NCBI RefSeq assembly: GCF_024055715.1
Contig: NZ_JAMXMV010000001.1
Location: forward strand, 310,001 to 374,000
DNA length: 64,000 bases
From: Actinoallomurus soli
GTDB taxonomy: Bacteria; Actinomycetota; Actinomycetes; Streptosporangiales; Streptosporangiaceae
Reading direction: 5' to 3'
In this document: positions 42,864-52,085 of the stretch, piece after piece
Layout: the number at the start of each line of letters is the position of its first letter
Numbering within the stretch: the stretch's first letter is position 1
Translations under genes and position numbers: made by a program
The notes under the pieces: model-generated
The model's input: the letters and a program-made list of their open reading frames with translations, nothing else
Told to the model about the DNA's origin: nothing
Databases searched by the model: none

Positions 42864-44536
42864 CGACGCAAGCACCCCCGAAGGCCGTCGACGGCGCGAT
42901 CGGCTTCCTCGACGAGCGCTTCGGGACCGCGGGATTCCTCCGCGGCAAGATGAAGAAGGTCTTCCCCGACCACTGGTCGTTCATGCTGGGGGAGATCGCG
43001 CTCTACTCGTTCATCATCCTGCTCGCGACCGGGACGTTCCTGACGCTGTGGTTCAAGCCCAGCATGTCCGAGGTCGTGTACAACGGGCACTACACCAAGC
43101 TCGTCGGCGTGCACATGAGCGAGGCGTACAACTCGACGCTCCGCATCAGCTTCGACGTGCGCGGCGGCCTGCTCATGCGGCAGATCCACCACTGGGCGGC
43201 GGTCATGTTCGTGGCCTCGCTCACGGTGCACATGCTGCGCGTCTTCTTCACCGGCGCGTACCGCAAGCCGCGCGAGGTCAACTGGCTGATCGGCCTGGGC
43301 CTGTTCACGCTGGCGCTGCTGGAGGGTCTGTTCGGCTACTCGCTGCCGGACGACCTGCTGTCCGGCACGGGTCTGCGGATCACCCAGGGCGTCATGCAGT
43401 CGATCCCGCTGGTCGGCACGTACCTGTTCTACTTCGCGTTCGGCGGGGACTTCCCCGGCCACGACTTCATCCCGCGTCTGTACACGGTGCACGTCCTGCT
43501 GATCCCCGGCATCCTGCTGGCGCTGGTCGGCGCGCACTTCATGATCCTGTGGCACCAGGGGCACACCCAGTTCCCGGGCAAGAACCGTGCGCAGAAGAAC
43601 GTCATCGGCAAGCCGTTCTACCCGGTGTTCATGATCAAGGCCGGCGCCTTCTTCATGTTCACCTTCGCGGTCATCGCGTTCCTCGGGACGTTCGCCCAGA
43701 TCAACCCGATCTGGCTGTTCGGCCCGTACACGCCAGACTCGATCACGGCGGGTTCGCAGCCGGACTACTACATGGGCTTCCTCGAGGGCGCGCTTCGCAT
43801 CATGCCCAACTGGGAGACCAACCTGTGGGGTCACACGGTCTCGTGGAACGTCCTGGTTCCCGCGCTCGTGCCGCTGGGGCTCATCATGACCGGCGCGGCC
43901 CTGTGGCCGTTCATCGAGCAGTGGGCCACCGGCGACAAGCGGATCCACCACATCGCCGACCGCCCGCGGAACGCCCCGTTCCGTACGGCCGTCGGCATGA
44001 CCGCGGTCACGTTCTACGGTCTGCTGTGGCTGGCCGGCGGTAACGACGTCATCGCCGACAAGTTCCACGTGTCCCTGTACGCGACGACGTGGTTCTTCCG
44101 GTTCGCGATCTTCATCGGTCCGGTGATCGCGTACAACGTGACGAAGCGGATCTGCCTCGGCCTGCAGAAGAAGGACGCCGACATCGTCCACCACGGTGTC
44201 GAGTCCGGCGTCATCATGCGGCTGCCGAACGGCGAGTTCATCGAGGTGCACGAGCCGGCGAGCGACGAGCAGAAGGCCGTGCTCACCGGCAAGGACCCGC
44301 TGCCGGAGCTGGCGATCGAGGCCGAGGACGAGAACGGCATCCCGTCGCCGTCCGCGCGTGGCCCGCTGGGCAAGCTGCGCAAGAACCTCAACCGCGCCTT
44401 CACCGTCGACGACGTCCCGGCGGACGGCCACGACGAGGGGCACGACGACACGAGCCCGCACGCGGAGGAGGAGCTCCAGCCGGGCGGCGTCGAGCCCGGC
44501 GGCACCGGAGGCAGCAGGGCGATCAGCCACCACTGA
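42860..44536 (+). CDS. qcrB: Cytochrome b subunit of the bc1 complex
   Basis: The 558-residue quinol oxidase core has eight or more transmembrane helices. It shows the haem-ligand helices (RQIHHWAAVMFVASLTVHMLR and HVLLIPGILLALVGAHFMI, cut here for length), the lumen motif FGYSLPDDLLSG, and a long hydrophilic C-terminal tail (about 430-558) typical of actinobacteria. It is the site of quinol oxidation. Confidence 0.95.
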   Translation: MTTQAPPKAVDGAIGFLDERFGTAGFLRGKMKKVFPDHWSFMLGEIALYSFIILLATGTFLTLWFKPSMSEVVYNGHYTKLVGVHMSEAYNSTLRISFDVRGGLLMRQIHHWAAVMFVASLTVHMLRVFFTGAYRKPREVNWLIGLGLFTLALLEGLFGYSLPDDLLSGTGLRITQGVMQSIPLVGTYLFYFAFGGDFPGHDFIPRLYTVHVLLIPGILLALVGAHFMILWHQGHTQFPGKNRAQKNVIGKPFYPVFMIKAGAFFMFTFAVIAFLGTFAQINPIWLFGPYTPDSITAGSQPDYYMGFLEGALRIMPNWETNLWGHTVSWNVLVPALVPLGLIMTGAALWPFIEQWATGDKRIHHIADRPRNAPFRTAVGMTAVTFYGLLWLAGGNDVIADKFHVSLYATTWFFRFAIFIGPVIAYNVTKRICLGLQKKDADIVHHGVESGVIMRLPNGEFIEVHEPASDEQKAVLTGKDPLPELAIEAEDENGIPSPSARGPLGKLRKNLNRAFTVDDVPADGHDEGHDDTSPHAEEELQPGGVEPGGTGGSRAISHH

Positions 44537-44556
44537 CGCCTCCGCCCGACGCGAGT

Positions 44557-44590
44557 ACGGCCCGCCACCCGATTACGGGTGGCGGGCCGT
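44557..44590. terminator. 15-bp hairpin between qcrB and the Lrp-like gene
   Basis: ACGGCCCGCCACCCG and CGGGTGGCGGGCCGT pair perfectly around ATTA, between convergent genes. Confidence 0.88.
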
Positions 44591-44644
44591 CGCGTGTTCG
44601 TGGGCAGCGCGAACGCGGCCGGGCTCGGGGACCTGGCGGTCCGG

Positions 44645-44932
44645 TCAGTCCGCGTCGGGCAGGCCGAGGGCGAACGCGGCCTCCAGGTCGTGCTGGGAGT
44701 ACGTGCGGAAGGCGATGTGGGTCTCGGTGTGCGTCACGCCGGCGACCTTGTTCAGGCCGCCGGGGATGACATCCGCGATCTGCTCGTACTGGCGCACGCG
44801 CACCAGCGCGACCAGGTCGAACTCCCCGGTCACGGAGTAGACCTCGCTGACCCCGTCCAGACCGGCGATGATCTCGGCGACCTCCGGGATGCGCGAGACG
44901 TCGGCCTTGATGAGCACGATGGCGGTGATCAC
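44645..44932 (-). CDS. Single-domain Lrp/AsnC ligand-binding protein
   Basis: The 95-residue protein is a stand-alone RAM domain: VITAIVLIKADVSRIPEVAE, GVSEVYSVTGEFDLVALVRV and the closing THTETHIAFRTYS. It lacks the HTH domain of full Lrp regulators, so it may sense amino acids or modify other Lrp proteins. The GTG at 44932 follows AGGAGG. Confidence 0.87.
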   Translation of the reverse strand: MITAIVLIKADVSRIPEVAEIIAGLDGVSEVYSVTGEFDLVALVRVRQYEQIADVIPGGLNKVAGVTHTETHIAFRTYSQHDLEAAFALGLPDAD

Positions 44933-44994
44933 GGAATGCCTCCTGCGTGGGTTGCGCGCGATGTCGGGTCGCCGTCGCAAGACTAGTGGAGGAG

Positions 44995-45744
44995 TCAGTT
45001 CCAGCTGAGGGCGGCCGACTTGCGGGCGACGGTGCCGCGCCGGACGAGCAGGCCGACGATCATCCCGGCGACGAAGCCGTAGATGTGCGCGACGTACGCC
45101 GTCTGGCTCTGGCTGTCGCCGAGGCTGAGCCACTGGAAGACGAAGAACTGCGCGAGCAGCGTCCAGGAGGGCAGCCGGAACGGGAAGATCGACAGGATCA
45201 GCGCGATCGTCCGCGACCGCGGATAGAGGACGAGGTGGGAGCCCAGCACCCCCGCGATCGCCCCCGAGGCACCGACCAGCGGGGTGTCCGAGCCGGGATA
45301 GGTGATCGCGAAGCCGTACGCCGCGATGAAGCCGACCGCGAGGTAGAAGACCAGGAACCGGAGCCGTCCGAGGCGGTCCTCGGTCGCCGCGCCGAAGATG
45401 AACAGGTAGACCATGTTGCCGAGGATGTGGGCGACCCCGCCGTGCAGGAACATCGACGACAGGGCGGACAGCCACGGCCGTTTGTGGAACGGCTTCGGGT
45501 GGCAGGCGTGGTCGATCTCCTCGGGCACCGGGTTCTGCCGGTCGGAGACCAGTTCCTTCGGGACGGCGCCGTACTTCAGCAGGAAGGTCGCCTGCTCGCA
45601 CCTGCGCTGGTCGATCCCCTCCCCGTGGTGGCCGATCGAGGCGATCGGCGACAGCAGGAAGACGACGACGTTCGCGGCGATGAGGAGGTAGGTGACGAGG
45701 GGCGCGCGCCGCGTCGGCTGGTTGTCGTACAGCGGCAGCGCCAC
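44995..45744 (-). CDS. Rhomboid intramembrane serine protease
   Basis: The 249-residue protein has about six transmembrane segments, SMFLHGGVAHILGNMVYLFIFG (cut to its key residues HGG, H and N), the catalytic Ser in VGASGAIAGVLG, and His in AYVAHIYGFVAG. A polar loop containing CHPKPFHKRPW lies between helices 1 and 2. The substrates are unknown. Confidence 0.92.
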   Translation of the reverse strand: MALPLYDNQPTRRAPLVTYLLIAANVVVFLLSPIASIGHHGEGIDQRRCEQATFLLKYGAVPKELVSDRQNPVPEEIDHACHPKPFHKRPWLSALSSMFLHGGVAHILGNMVYLFIFGAATEDRLGRLRFLVFYLAVGFIAAYGFAITYPGSDTPLVGASGAIAGVLGSHLVLYPRSRTIALILSIFPFRLPSWTLLAQFFVFQWLSLGDSQSQTAYVAHIYGFVAGMIVGLLVRRGTVARKSAALSWN

Positions 45745-45752
45745 ACCTGCTC

Positions 45753-47504
45753 CTATTGCATCGGCCGACCGGCGCGGTCAACCTTACGGGAATCGGGCCG
45801 CTGGACGGCGCTCTCGATCCAGTGCCGTACGCTCTCGGCGCCGTGCGGCGGACAGGTCCACGTGCCGTCCACCTCGACCAGGCGCACACCGGGGGAGTCG
45901 AGCCAGCGCAGCACGCATTCCATCTCCTCGGCGGAGGCTCGTGGCGTGGCGCCGACGCCGGGCCGCACGGTCTCGGCGGTGGCCACCAGCGCCTCGACGT
46001 ACGGGACGGGGTGGGCGTTCGGCGGGACGGTGCCGGCGGCGGCCAGGCGCCCGTGGCGCACGACGTGCAGCTCCCAGCCGCCGTCGAAGGCAGGCCGGGC
46101 CGCGACCAACTGCGCGAGCCCGGCCAGGGCGGACAGGCGCTGGCAGCGCGCCGCGCCGCGCACGAACGCGGCCAGCCGGTCGCGCTGCACCGCGGCCTCC
46201 TCGTAGCGCAGCTCACCCGCGAGACGGTCGATGCGGGCACGGGCGGCGGCGACGACCGGGCGGACGTCGCCCTCCAGGATGCGGCGGGCCAGGGACGCGT
46301 GGCGGGAGTAGTCCTCCGGGGCCTGCCGGCCCTCGCAGGGCGCGCCGCAGCGGCCCAGCTCGGCCAGCGCGCAGGTGCCGGCGCGGCGGGTCTCGATGAG
46401 CCGCAGCGTGAGCCGCTGGGTGCACTGGCGCAGGGGGACCGCGTCGTGCACGGCGGCGCGGGCCTCCTCGGCCGTGCGCGTGCTGCCGAACGGGCCGAGA
46501 TAGGTGGCGCCGTCGTCGCGGACCTCCCGGACGATCGACAGCCGGGGGAAGGGCTCGGCGGTGAGCTTCAGCCAGACCGCCCGCTCCGGGTGGCGCGACC
46601 GGCGGTTGTAGCGCGGCTTGTGCGCCGCGATGAGCCGCAGCTCGCGGACCTCCGCCTCGAGAGGGCTCGCGCACACGATCGTGCGGACCCGCTCGGCGAT
46701 CCCGATCATCTCGCGGACGTGACGGCGGGTCTCCGACGCGGTGAAGTAGGAGGTCACGCGGCTGCGCAGCCGCCCGCTCTTGCCGACGTACAGCACCTCG
46801 CCGCGCGCGTCCTCGAAGAGGTAGACGCCCGGCGCGGCGGGCACCCCGTCGGCGAGGTGACGTTTGCTCCGCTGCTCCGGCGTCGGCGCGCGCTGGAAGC
46901 CGGTCAGCTCCTCCAGGGTCTCCACGCCGAACGAACCCGCGCGCTCCAGCAGGCCGTGCAGGACGTCGACGGTGGCGCGGGCGTCGGTGAGCGCGCGGTG
47001 GCAGGGCTCGATGCGGGCGCGGAAGAAGCGGGCGAGGGTGGCGAGCTTGCAGTTGGGGACCTCGTCGCGGGTGAGGACGCGGCGCGCGAGGTCGGCGGTG
47101 TCCACCACCGGCGGCGCGGGCCAGGGACGCTCCTGCGCGGCGCAGGCGGCCTTCAGGAAGCCCATGTCGAACGGCGCGTTGTGCGCGACCAGGACCGCGC
47201 CCCTGGCGAACTCCAGGAACGACGGCAGGACCTCGCCGATGCGGGGGGCCGCCACGACCATCTGCTGCGTGATGCCGGTGATCACCGAGATGAACGGGGG
47301 GATCGTCCTCCCGGGGTCGACGAGGGTGGCGAACTCGCCCACGATCTCGCCGCCGCGCACCTTGACGGCGCCGATCTCGGTGATGGCGTCCTCCTTCGCC
47401 GATCCTCCGGTGGTCTCGAGGTCGACGACGACGAAGGTGACGCCGGCCAGGGGAGTGCCGAGGTCATCGAGGGTGCCCTGCACCGCAGGGCCGACGGAGG
47501 CCAT
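45753..47504 (-). CDS. DEDD exonuclease fused to UvrC-like GIY-YIG domain
   Basis: The 583-residue protein combines an epsilon-type 3'-5' exonuclease (about 20-185: VVDLETTGG, LVAHNAPFDMGFL, HRALTDARATVDVL) with a GIY-YIG nuclease domain (about 215-300: GVYLFEDARGEVLYVGKS) and a UvrC-like Cys-rich segment and UVR-like region. It matches Rv2191 of mycobacteria. A role in DNA repair is likely; it lacks the C-terminal UvrC nuclease half. Confidence 0.92.
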   Translation of the reverse strand: MASVGPAVQGTLDDLGTPLAGVTFVVVDLETTGGSAKEDAITEIGAVKVRGGEIVGEFATLVDPGRTIPPFISVITGITQQMVVAAPRIGEVLPSFLEFARGAVLVAHNAPFDMGFLKAACAAQERPWPAPPVVDTADLARRVLTRDEVPNCKLATLARFFRARIEPCHRALTDARATVDVLHGLLERAGSFGVETLEELTGFQRAPTPEQRSKRHLADGVPAAPGVYLFEDARGEVLYVGKSGRLRSRVTSYFTASETRRHVREMIGIAERVRTIVCASPLEAEVRELRLIAAHKPRYNRRSRHPERAVWLKLTAEPFPRLSIVREVRDDGATYLGPFGSTRTAEEARAAVHDAVPLRQCTQRLTLRLIETRRAGTCALAELGRCGAPCEGRQAPEDYSRHASLARRILEGDVRPVVAAARARIDRLAGELRYEEAAVQRDRLAAFVRGAARCQRLSALAGLAQLVAARPAFDGGWELHVVRHGRLAAAGTVPPNAHPVPYVEALVATAETVRPGVGATPRASAEEMECVLRWLDSPGVRLVEVDGTWTCPPHGAESVRHWIESAVQRPDSRKVDRAGRPMQ

Positions 47505-47566
47505 GGCGGAACGGTACGCGGGAAGACCGACATTCGTTCCGGCGGCCCGGTGCGGGGCTACCTGGC

Positions 47567-47728
47567 GGTAACCGGTATCGGCGTCCGTGACCCGGCGGGG
47601 GCGTCGCGCGATGACCGGTCATCGGCATCGGTCACCCGGCTCGGGCCCAGGGCGCGGTGACCGGTGTCGGCGCCCGTCACCCGGCGCGGGGCCGTCGGTG
47701 GTGACCGGTACGGTGCCGGTCGCCCGGC
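47567..47728. repeat. Four degenerate repeats spaced about 44 bp
   Basis: The pattern GGTrACCGGTrTCGGCrycc followed by GTsACCCGGC occurs at 47567, 47610, 47656 and 47700. Cores are palindromic (CCGGT-ACCGG type). The 47505-47820 spacer between two divergent genes holds these repeats and no gene; the spacing of about four helical turns would place the sites on one face of DNA. Confidence 0.7.
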
Positions 47729-47820
47729 CGCGCGGATACCTCGTGGTATTCGTCGGGGGGATTGCGGACCGCGGGTAGTCGGGGCGTCTACGCTGGGCAG
47801 CGACGGCGACACGGAGCCCG

Positions 47821-49191
47821 GTGCACGCGTCACGGCGCACCGCCCGCGACCATGAGGAGCAGACCATCGACACCGGCCCGGCCGAACACCTCGACCAGCC
47901 GCTCCCCGAAGCGGTCCGGCAGCGCGTCGTCGAGGCGGCCGCGGGCGTCATCGGCGCGCTGCGGCCGGACGAGATTCCGGCGCCGCTCCGGCGGGTGGCC
48001 CGCTTCGAGCCCCGCCGCCGCGCCCGGCTGGCCGCGACCCTGATCGCCGCCCAGCTCGAAGATGACGGTGGGTTCCGCGAGCGCGTCGCCGACGTCGTAC
48101 GGGAGAGCGAGCCGGTGCTGAGCGAGGCGGTCGGCTCGGGCGCGGTGCCGCCCGCCGCCGACCCGGTCACCGTCGCCGCCCTCGCGTACCTGCTGCGCCC
48201 GCCGGGCTGGGCCGAACGCATCGAGACCGCCCGCCGGGAGCTGGAGCGCTCGGCGGCGGCCGCCGAGGAGGCCAAGGTCGTCCGCGAGGTCGCCGAGCTC
48301 CGCGAGCAGATCGCCGCGGCCAAGGCCACCCGGTCGGAGGAGACCGAGAAACTCCGCGCCGAGCTGCGGGAGCTGCGCGCTGAGAACGCCGAGCTGCGCA
48401 AACGGCTGCACGAGGCGCGTGGCAAGGCGAAGCGGGAGCACGCGCGGGCGGAGGAGCTCGACCGGCGGCTGGGGGAGGAGCGCGCGGCGGCCTCCGTCGC
48501 GGCGGCCGGCGCCGAGGCGGAGCTGCGCCGGCTGCGCAGCCGCCTGTCGCACGCCGAGGCGGCCGCGGAGAGCGCCCGGCGCGCCGCCCGCGAGGGCCGC
48601 AACGTCGACGAGGCACGTCTGCGCGTCCTCCTCGACGCTCTCACGGACGCCGCCAAGGGGCTCCGTGACGAGATCGCGCTGCCGCCGGGCATCACCCGGC
48701 CGGCCGACAGCGTGGGCGGCATCACGCCCAGCCGCCCCGGGCACCGTACGCTGCCGGGCCGGGCGCTGGCCGACAGCGACCCCGCGCTCCTCGACCAGCT
48801 GCTCACGCTCCCGCAGGTCCATCTCATCATCGACGGCTACAACGTCACCAAGACCGGGTACGGCGACCTGCCGCTGGCCGACCAGCGGTCGCGCCTCGTC
48901 TCGGGCCTGGGCGTGCTGCACGCGCAGACCAAGGCCGAGGTGACGGTCGTCTTCGACGGCGCGGAGCTGAACGCCCCCGTCGCCGTGCAGGCGCCGCGCG
49001 GGGTGCGCGTGCTGTTCAGCGCGCCCGGCCAGACGGCCGACGAGCTGATCGGCCACCTCGTGCGCGCCGAGCCGAGCGGGCGCGCCGTGGTCGTCATCTC
49101 CTCCGACCAGGAGGTCTGCGACTCGGCCCGGCGGGCCGACGCCCGGCCGGCACCCTCGGCGCTCCTCCTCCGCCGCCTCGGCCGCACCTGA
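47821..49191 (+). CDS. NYN-domain (PIN-like) putative RNase with coiled coil
   Basis: The 456-residue protein has an N-terminal globular region (about 20-130), a long Glu/Arg/Ala coiled coil (about 135-270), and a C-terminal NYN/YacP-like domain (about 330-456) starting HLIIDGYNVTKTGYG with the conserved Asp and Asn, then VTVVFDG and VVISSDQEV. NYN proteins are RNases. The GTG at 47821 follows GGAG. Partners are unknown; it is divergent from the exonuclease fusion. Confidence 0.85.
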   Translation: MHASRRTARDHEEQTIDTGPAEHLDQPLPEAVRQRVVEAAAGVIGALRPDEIPAPLRRVARFEPRRRARLAATLIAAQLEDDGGFRERVADVVRESEPVLSEAVGSGAVPPAADPVTVAALAYLLRPPGWAERIETARRELERSAAAAEEAKVVREVAELREQIAAAKATRSEETEKLRAELRELRAENAELRKRLHEARGKAKREHARAEELDRRLGEERAAASVAAAGAEAELRRLRSRLSHAEAAAESARRAAREGRNVDEARLRVLLDALTDAAKGLRDEIALPPGITRPADSVGGITPSRPGHRTLPGRALADSDPALLDQLLTLPQVHLIIDGYNVTKTGYGDLPLADQRSRLVSGLGVLHAQTKAEVTVVFDGAELNAPVAVQAPRGVRVLFSAPGQTADELIGHLVRAEPSGRAVVVISSDQEVCDSARRADARPAPSALLLRRLGRT

Positions 49192-49200
49192 CCGCCGCCG

Positions 49201-49365
49201 CTTCCGGGTCGTCTGTCGAACGCCGGTCCGCGGGCGCCCTCGGCCGCGGCCTCTTCCGGGTCGCCTGTCGAACGCCGGTCCGGGGACCGCCTCCGGCCGC
49301 CGCCCCTTCCGGGTCACCCGTCGAACGGCGGTCCCGCGGCGCACCCGACCGTCGCCTCTTCCTCG
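49201..49365. repeat. Tandem array of 52-53 bp, 3.1 copies
   Basis: CTTCCGGGTCrycyGTCGAA followed by CGCCGGTCC recurs at 49201, 49253 and 49306, with a stub at 49358. It occupies the spacer after the NYN gene. Conserved halves alternate with more variable GC-rich halves. Confidence 0.85.
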
Positions 49366-49445
49366 TTCCCGCCTGAGATCGCCGAGCGGAATTGTCGGTG
49401 GGTCCTCGTAACGTCTGGCGATGACGACGACACGAGGAGGAATTC

Positions 49446-49637
49446 GTGCTCATCGACTGCGACAAGTGTGAGCTACGCAACGTCGCCTGCGCCGACTGCG
49501 TCGTTCCCACCATGCCCGTGATTCCGGAGTCCGGCCTGGATCTCGGGCCGCTCGAGCGCCGCGCGCTGGGCATTCTCGCCGCGGAGGGCCTGATTCCTCC
49601 TCTGTGGATGACGATCTCCGTTGACCGCGCATCGTGA
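49446..49637 (+). CDS. Small Cys-rich protein (probable zinc binder)
   Basis: The 63-residue protein begins MLIDCDKCELRNVACADC: four Cys in CxxC pairs suggest zinc binding. The second half, LERRALGILAAEGLIPPL, recurs in similar small actinobacterial proteins. The GTG at 49446 has AGGAGG upstream. Function is unknown. Confidence 0.72.
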   Translation: MLIDCDKCELRNVACADCVVPTMPVIPESGLDLGPLERRALGILAAEGLIPPLWMTISVDRAS

Positions 49638-49706
49638 CGAATCACGCGCACGCTGTTGCTTAAATGACGTGAATTGCTGCATTTCCCGGAGAAGCGGTTG
49701 TTACCA

Positions 49707-49731
49707 GCGTGAGACTTGACTAGTCTCACGC
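49707..49731. repeat. 10-bp inverted repeat GCGTGAGACT-TGACT-AGTCTCACGC
   Basis: A perfect palindrome lies between the small Cys-rich gene and the first c-di-AMP riboswitch. It encloses TTGACT, a possible -35, so it could be an operator; it could equally be a terminator for the upstream gene. The remainder of 49638-49805 shows nothing else. Confidence 0.6.
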
Positions 49732-49805
49732 GCTGAGCCGGTCGCTGGTTCGTCGCCCCCCAGGCGACGGCGCCGGCTTCCGCCGAGTCGTCACGTTCGG
49801 TGAGG

Positions 49806-49940
49806 CCGCCCGAGGTTCGGGCCGTACGATCCTCACCGGCACGACGAGCCGGGGAACCAGGTTTCCGGGGTGAATCGGAGCAACGCATGCTCCGTAGGGC
49901 GCCTTCCACGCCCGAATCCGTCAGCTAACCCGGTAGGCGG
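49806..49940 (+). promoter_or_regulatory. c-di-AMP (ydaO/yuaA) riboswitch 1
   Basis: The conserved blocks are present in order: GAGCCGGGGAACCAGGTTTC, CGGGGTGAATC, GTAGGGCGCC, CGAATCCGTCAGCTAACCC and GGTAGGCGG. It ends 16 bases before the first NlpC/P60 gene, so c-di-AMP should switch off the hydrolase, as proposed for rpf and NlpC genes in Streptomyces. The 5' limit is approximate. Confidence 0.9.
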
Positions 49941-49956
49941 ACATTGGGAGAGGGGC

Positions 49957-51027
49957 GTGCCGCGAATCGTGGCAACACAGCGCAGTGCCGACGGTACGGC
50001 CGTCGGACGGCCGACGAGCGGCTGGATCAGCAGCCGGGTGTTGGCCACCCTGTGCGTCGCCGCCTCAGCGGCGCTGGCTCTGCCGGCCGGTACGGCCGAC
50101 GCGAAGCCGAAGCAGACGCTGAGCCAGGCGAAGGCCAAGCTGGCCAAGCTGAACTCACAGGCCGACAAGCAGGACAACGAGTACAACAAGGCCAAGGAGC
50201 AGTGGGCTGCGGCCGACAAGAAAGTGAAGGCGCTGAACGCCTCGGTCAAGCAGCAGCGCCAGTCGTGGGCCTCGCTCCGCGTCCGCGTCGCGCAGATGGC
50301 CGCGTCCGCGTACAAGAACGGCTCGGACGGCACCGACATCCCCACGCTGCTCTCGGCCAAGGACCCCCAGACGGTGCTCGACCAGATGTCGGCCTTCACG
50401 GCGCTGTCGAAGAACCGCTCCACCGAGCTCACCCAGTTCCTCAACGTCTCCCAGCTGCTGCAGCGGCAGCAGGCGCAGGCCCAGCAGGCCGCCGGCGACC
50501 TGGCGCAGAAGAAGAAGGATCTCCTCGCCAAGAAGAAAGGCATCGAGAAGTCCGTCGAGCAGCAGAAGGCCCTGGTCAAGAAGCTGGGCCCGGCGGCGGA
50601 CTCCGGCGGTGGCGGCGGTGACGACAGCGGTCCCGTGGCGAGCAACTGCAGCGGCGGCTACCACGGCTCGGCGACCGGCAAGGCGCGCGTCGTGCTCGAG
50701 TGGGCGTACAGCAAGTGCGGCATCCCCTACCTCTACGGCGGCACCGGCCCGCGGTACGACTGCTCCGGCTTGACGATGAAGGCCTACGCGGCGGCCGGGG
50801 TGAGCATCCCCCGCGTCGTCCCGGACCAGTACAACGCCACGAGCCGGGTGCAGCGAAGCAACCTGTCCCCAGGCGACCTCGTCTTCTTCGACGACCTCGG
50901 GCACGTCGGCATCTACGTCGGCGGCGGCAAGTTCATCCACTCGCCGCACACGGGCTCGTACGTCAAGATCGACAGTCTGAGCAACGTCTGGTACAGCTCG
51001 CACTACGTCGGCGCGGGCGCGCTCTAG
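49957..51027 (+). CDS. Secreted NlpC/P60 peptidoglycan hydrolase 1
   Basis: The 356-residue protein has a signal peptide (about 1-47), a long coiled coil (about 50-215: LSQAKAKLAKLNSQADKQ), a Gly-rich linker, and a C-terminal NlpC/P60 domain (about 240-356) with Cys269 in YDCSGL, His in LGHVGIYVG and His in HSPHTG. It is a probable D,L-endopeptidase of the RipA/Rv2190c type. The GTG follows GGGAGAGG. It is in operon with the next gene. Confidence 0.92.
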   Translation: MPRIVATQRSADGTAVGRPTSGWISSRVLATLCVAASAALALPAGTADAKPKQTLSQAKAKLAKLNSQADKQDNEYNKAKEQWAAADKKVKALNASVKQQRQSWASLRVRVAQMAASAYKNGSDGTDIPTLLSAKDPQTVLDQMSAFTALSKNRSTELTQFLNVSQLLQRQQAQAQQAAGDLAQKKKDLLAKKKGIEKSVEQQKALVKKLGPAADSGGGGGDDSGPVASNCSGGYHGSATGKARVVLEWAYSKCGIPYLYGGTGPRYDCSGLTMKAYAAAGVSIPRVVPDQYNATSRVQRSNLSPGDLVFFDDLGHVGIYVGGGKFIHSPHTGSYVKIDSLSNVWYSSHYVGAGAL

Positions 51028-51060
51028 GGACGGATCATCATGGCCAAGGAGCGTACGAAC

Positions 51061-52038
51061 ATGCCCAGGACCGGCCGTCGGTTCATGACGACCGTGGGGT
51101 TTCTCGCCGTCGCCGGGCTCGCCCTTCCCGCGCTGCCCGCGCACGCCGACCCCGGCGCCTCGCTGAGCGCGGCGAAGAAGCAGCTGGCGCAGCTGAACGA
51201 CAAGGTCGACCAGCTGAGCAACCAGTACAACCAGACCAAGGCCGACTGGAAGGCCGCTCAGAGCCGGGTCAACGCGCTGAGCAAGTCGGTTCAGGCCGAG
51301 CGCAAGACGTTCCAGCAGCTACGGCTGCGGGTCGCGCAACTCGCCGCCGAGGCCTACAAGACCGGGGACAACGGCTCGATCCCGACGCTGGTCGGCTCCA
51401 ACAACCCGGACGCCGTGCTCTCGCAGATGTCGGCGTTCACCGAGCTCGCGCACAACCGTACGGCCGAGTTCCAGCAGTACCTCGCCTCCGCGCAGCGGCT
51501 GGAGCGCGAGCAGGCGCTGCGCGTCCAGGCCGCCCAGCAGCTCGCGGCGAAGAAGAACCAGCTCGACACGCAGCGCAAGCAGGCCAACGCGGCCATCCAG
51601 AAGCAGCTCAAGCTGGTCCACAAGCTCGGCGCGGGTATCGATCCGGGCAGTTCCAAGGAGAACTGCTCGGTCCTGGCGTCGGGCAAGGCCGAGATCGTGC
51701 TGCAGTTCGCCTGCGCCCAGCTCGGCAAGCCGTACGTCTTCGGCGGCGCGGGCCCGAGCACCTGGGACTGCTCCGGCATCACGATGGTCGCCTACCGCAA
51801 GGTGGGCATCAAGCTCAACCACTGGGTGCCGGACCAGTGGGACGCCAGCCGCCGGGTCTCCAAGGCCGACCTGCAGCCCGGTGACCTGGTGTTCTTCCAC
51901 GACCTGGGGCACGTCGGGTTCTACCTGGGCAACGGCAAGTTCCTGCACGCCCCGCACACCGGCGACGTCGTGAAGATCTCCAACCTCAGCGACTCCTGGT
52001 ACGCCTCCACCTTCATGGGCGGCGGCCGGCTGCTCTGA
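51061..52038 (+). CDS. Secreted NlpC/P60 peptidoglycan hydrolase 2
   Basis: The 325-residue paralogue of the preceding gene has the same order: signal peptide (about 1-30, ending PAHAD), coiled coil (about 35-190) and NlpC/P60 domain with Cys237 in WDCSGI, LGHVGFYLG and HAPHTG. The ATG at 51061 follows AAGGAG; an ATG at 51040 is the alternative. It arose probably by tandem duplication and shares riboswitch 1. Confidence 0.92.
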   Translation: MPRTGRRFMTTVGFLAVAGLALPALPAHADPGASLSAAKKQLAQLNDKVDQLSNQYNQTKADWKAAQSRVNALSKSVQAERKTFQQLRLRVAQLAAEAYKTGDNGSIPTLVGSNNPDAVLSQMSAFTELAHNRTAEFQQYLASAQRLEREQALRVQAAQQLAAKKNQLDTQRKQANAAIQKQLKLVHKLGAGIDPGSSKENCSVLASGKAEIVLQFACAQLGKPYVFGGAGPSTWDCSGITMVAYRKVGIKLNHWVPDQWDASRRVSKADLQPGDLVFFHDLGHVGFYLGNGKFLHAPHTGDVVKISNLSDSWYASTFMGGGRLL

Positions 52039-52085
52039 GACCGGCCGGCACGGTCGCCACGCGACCGGACGACAACTGAACAAAG

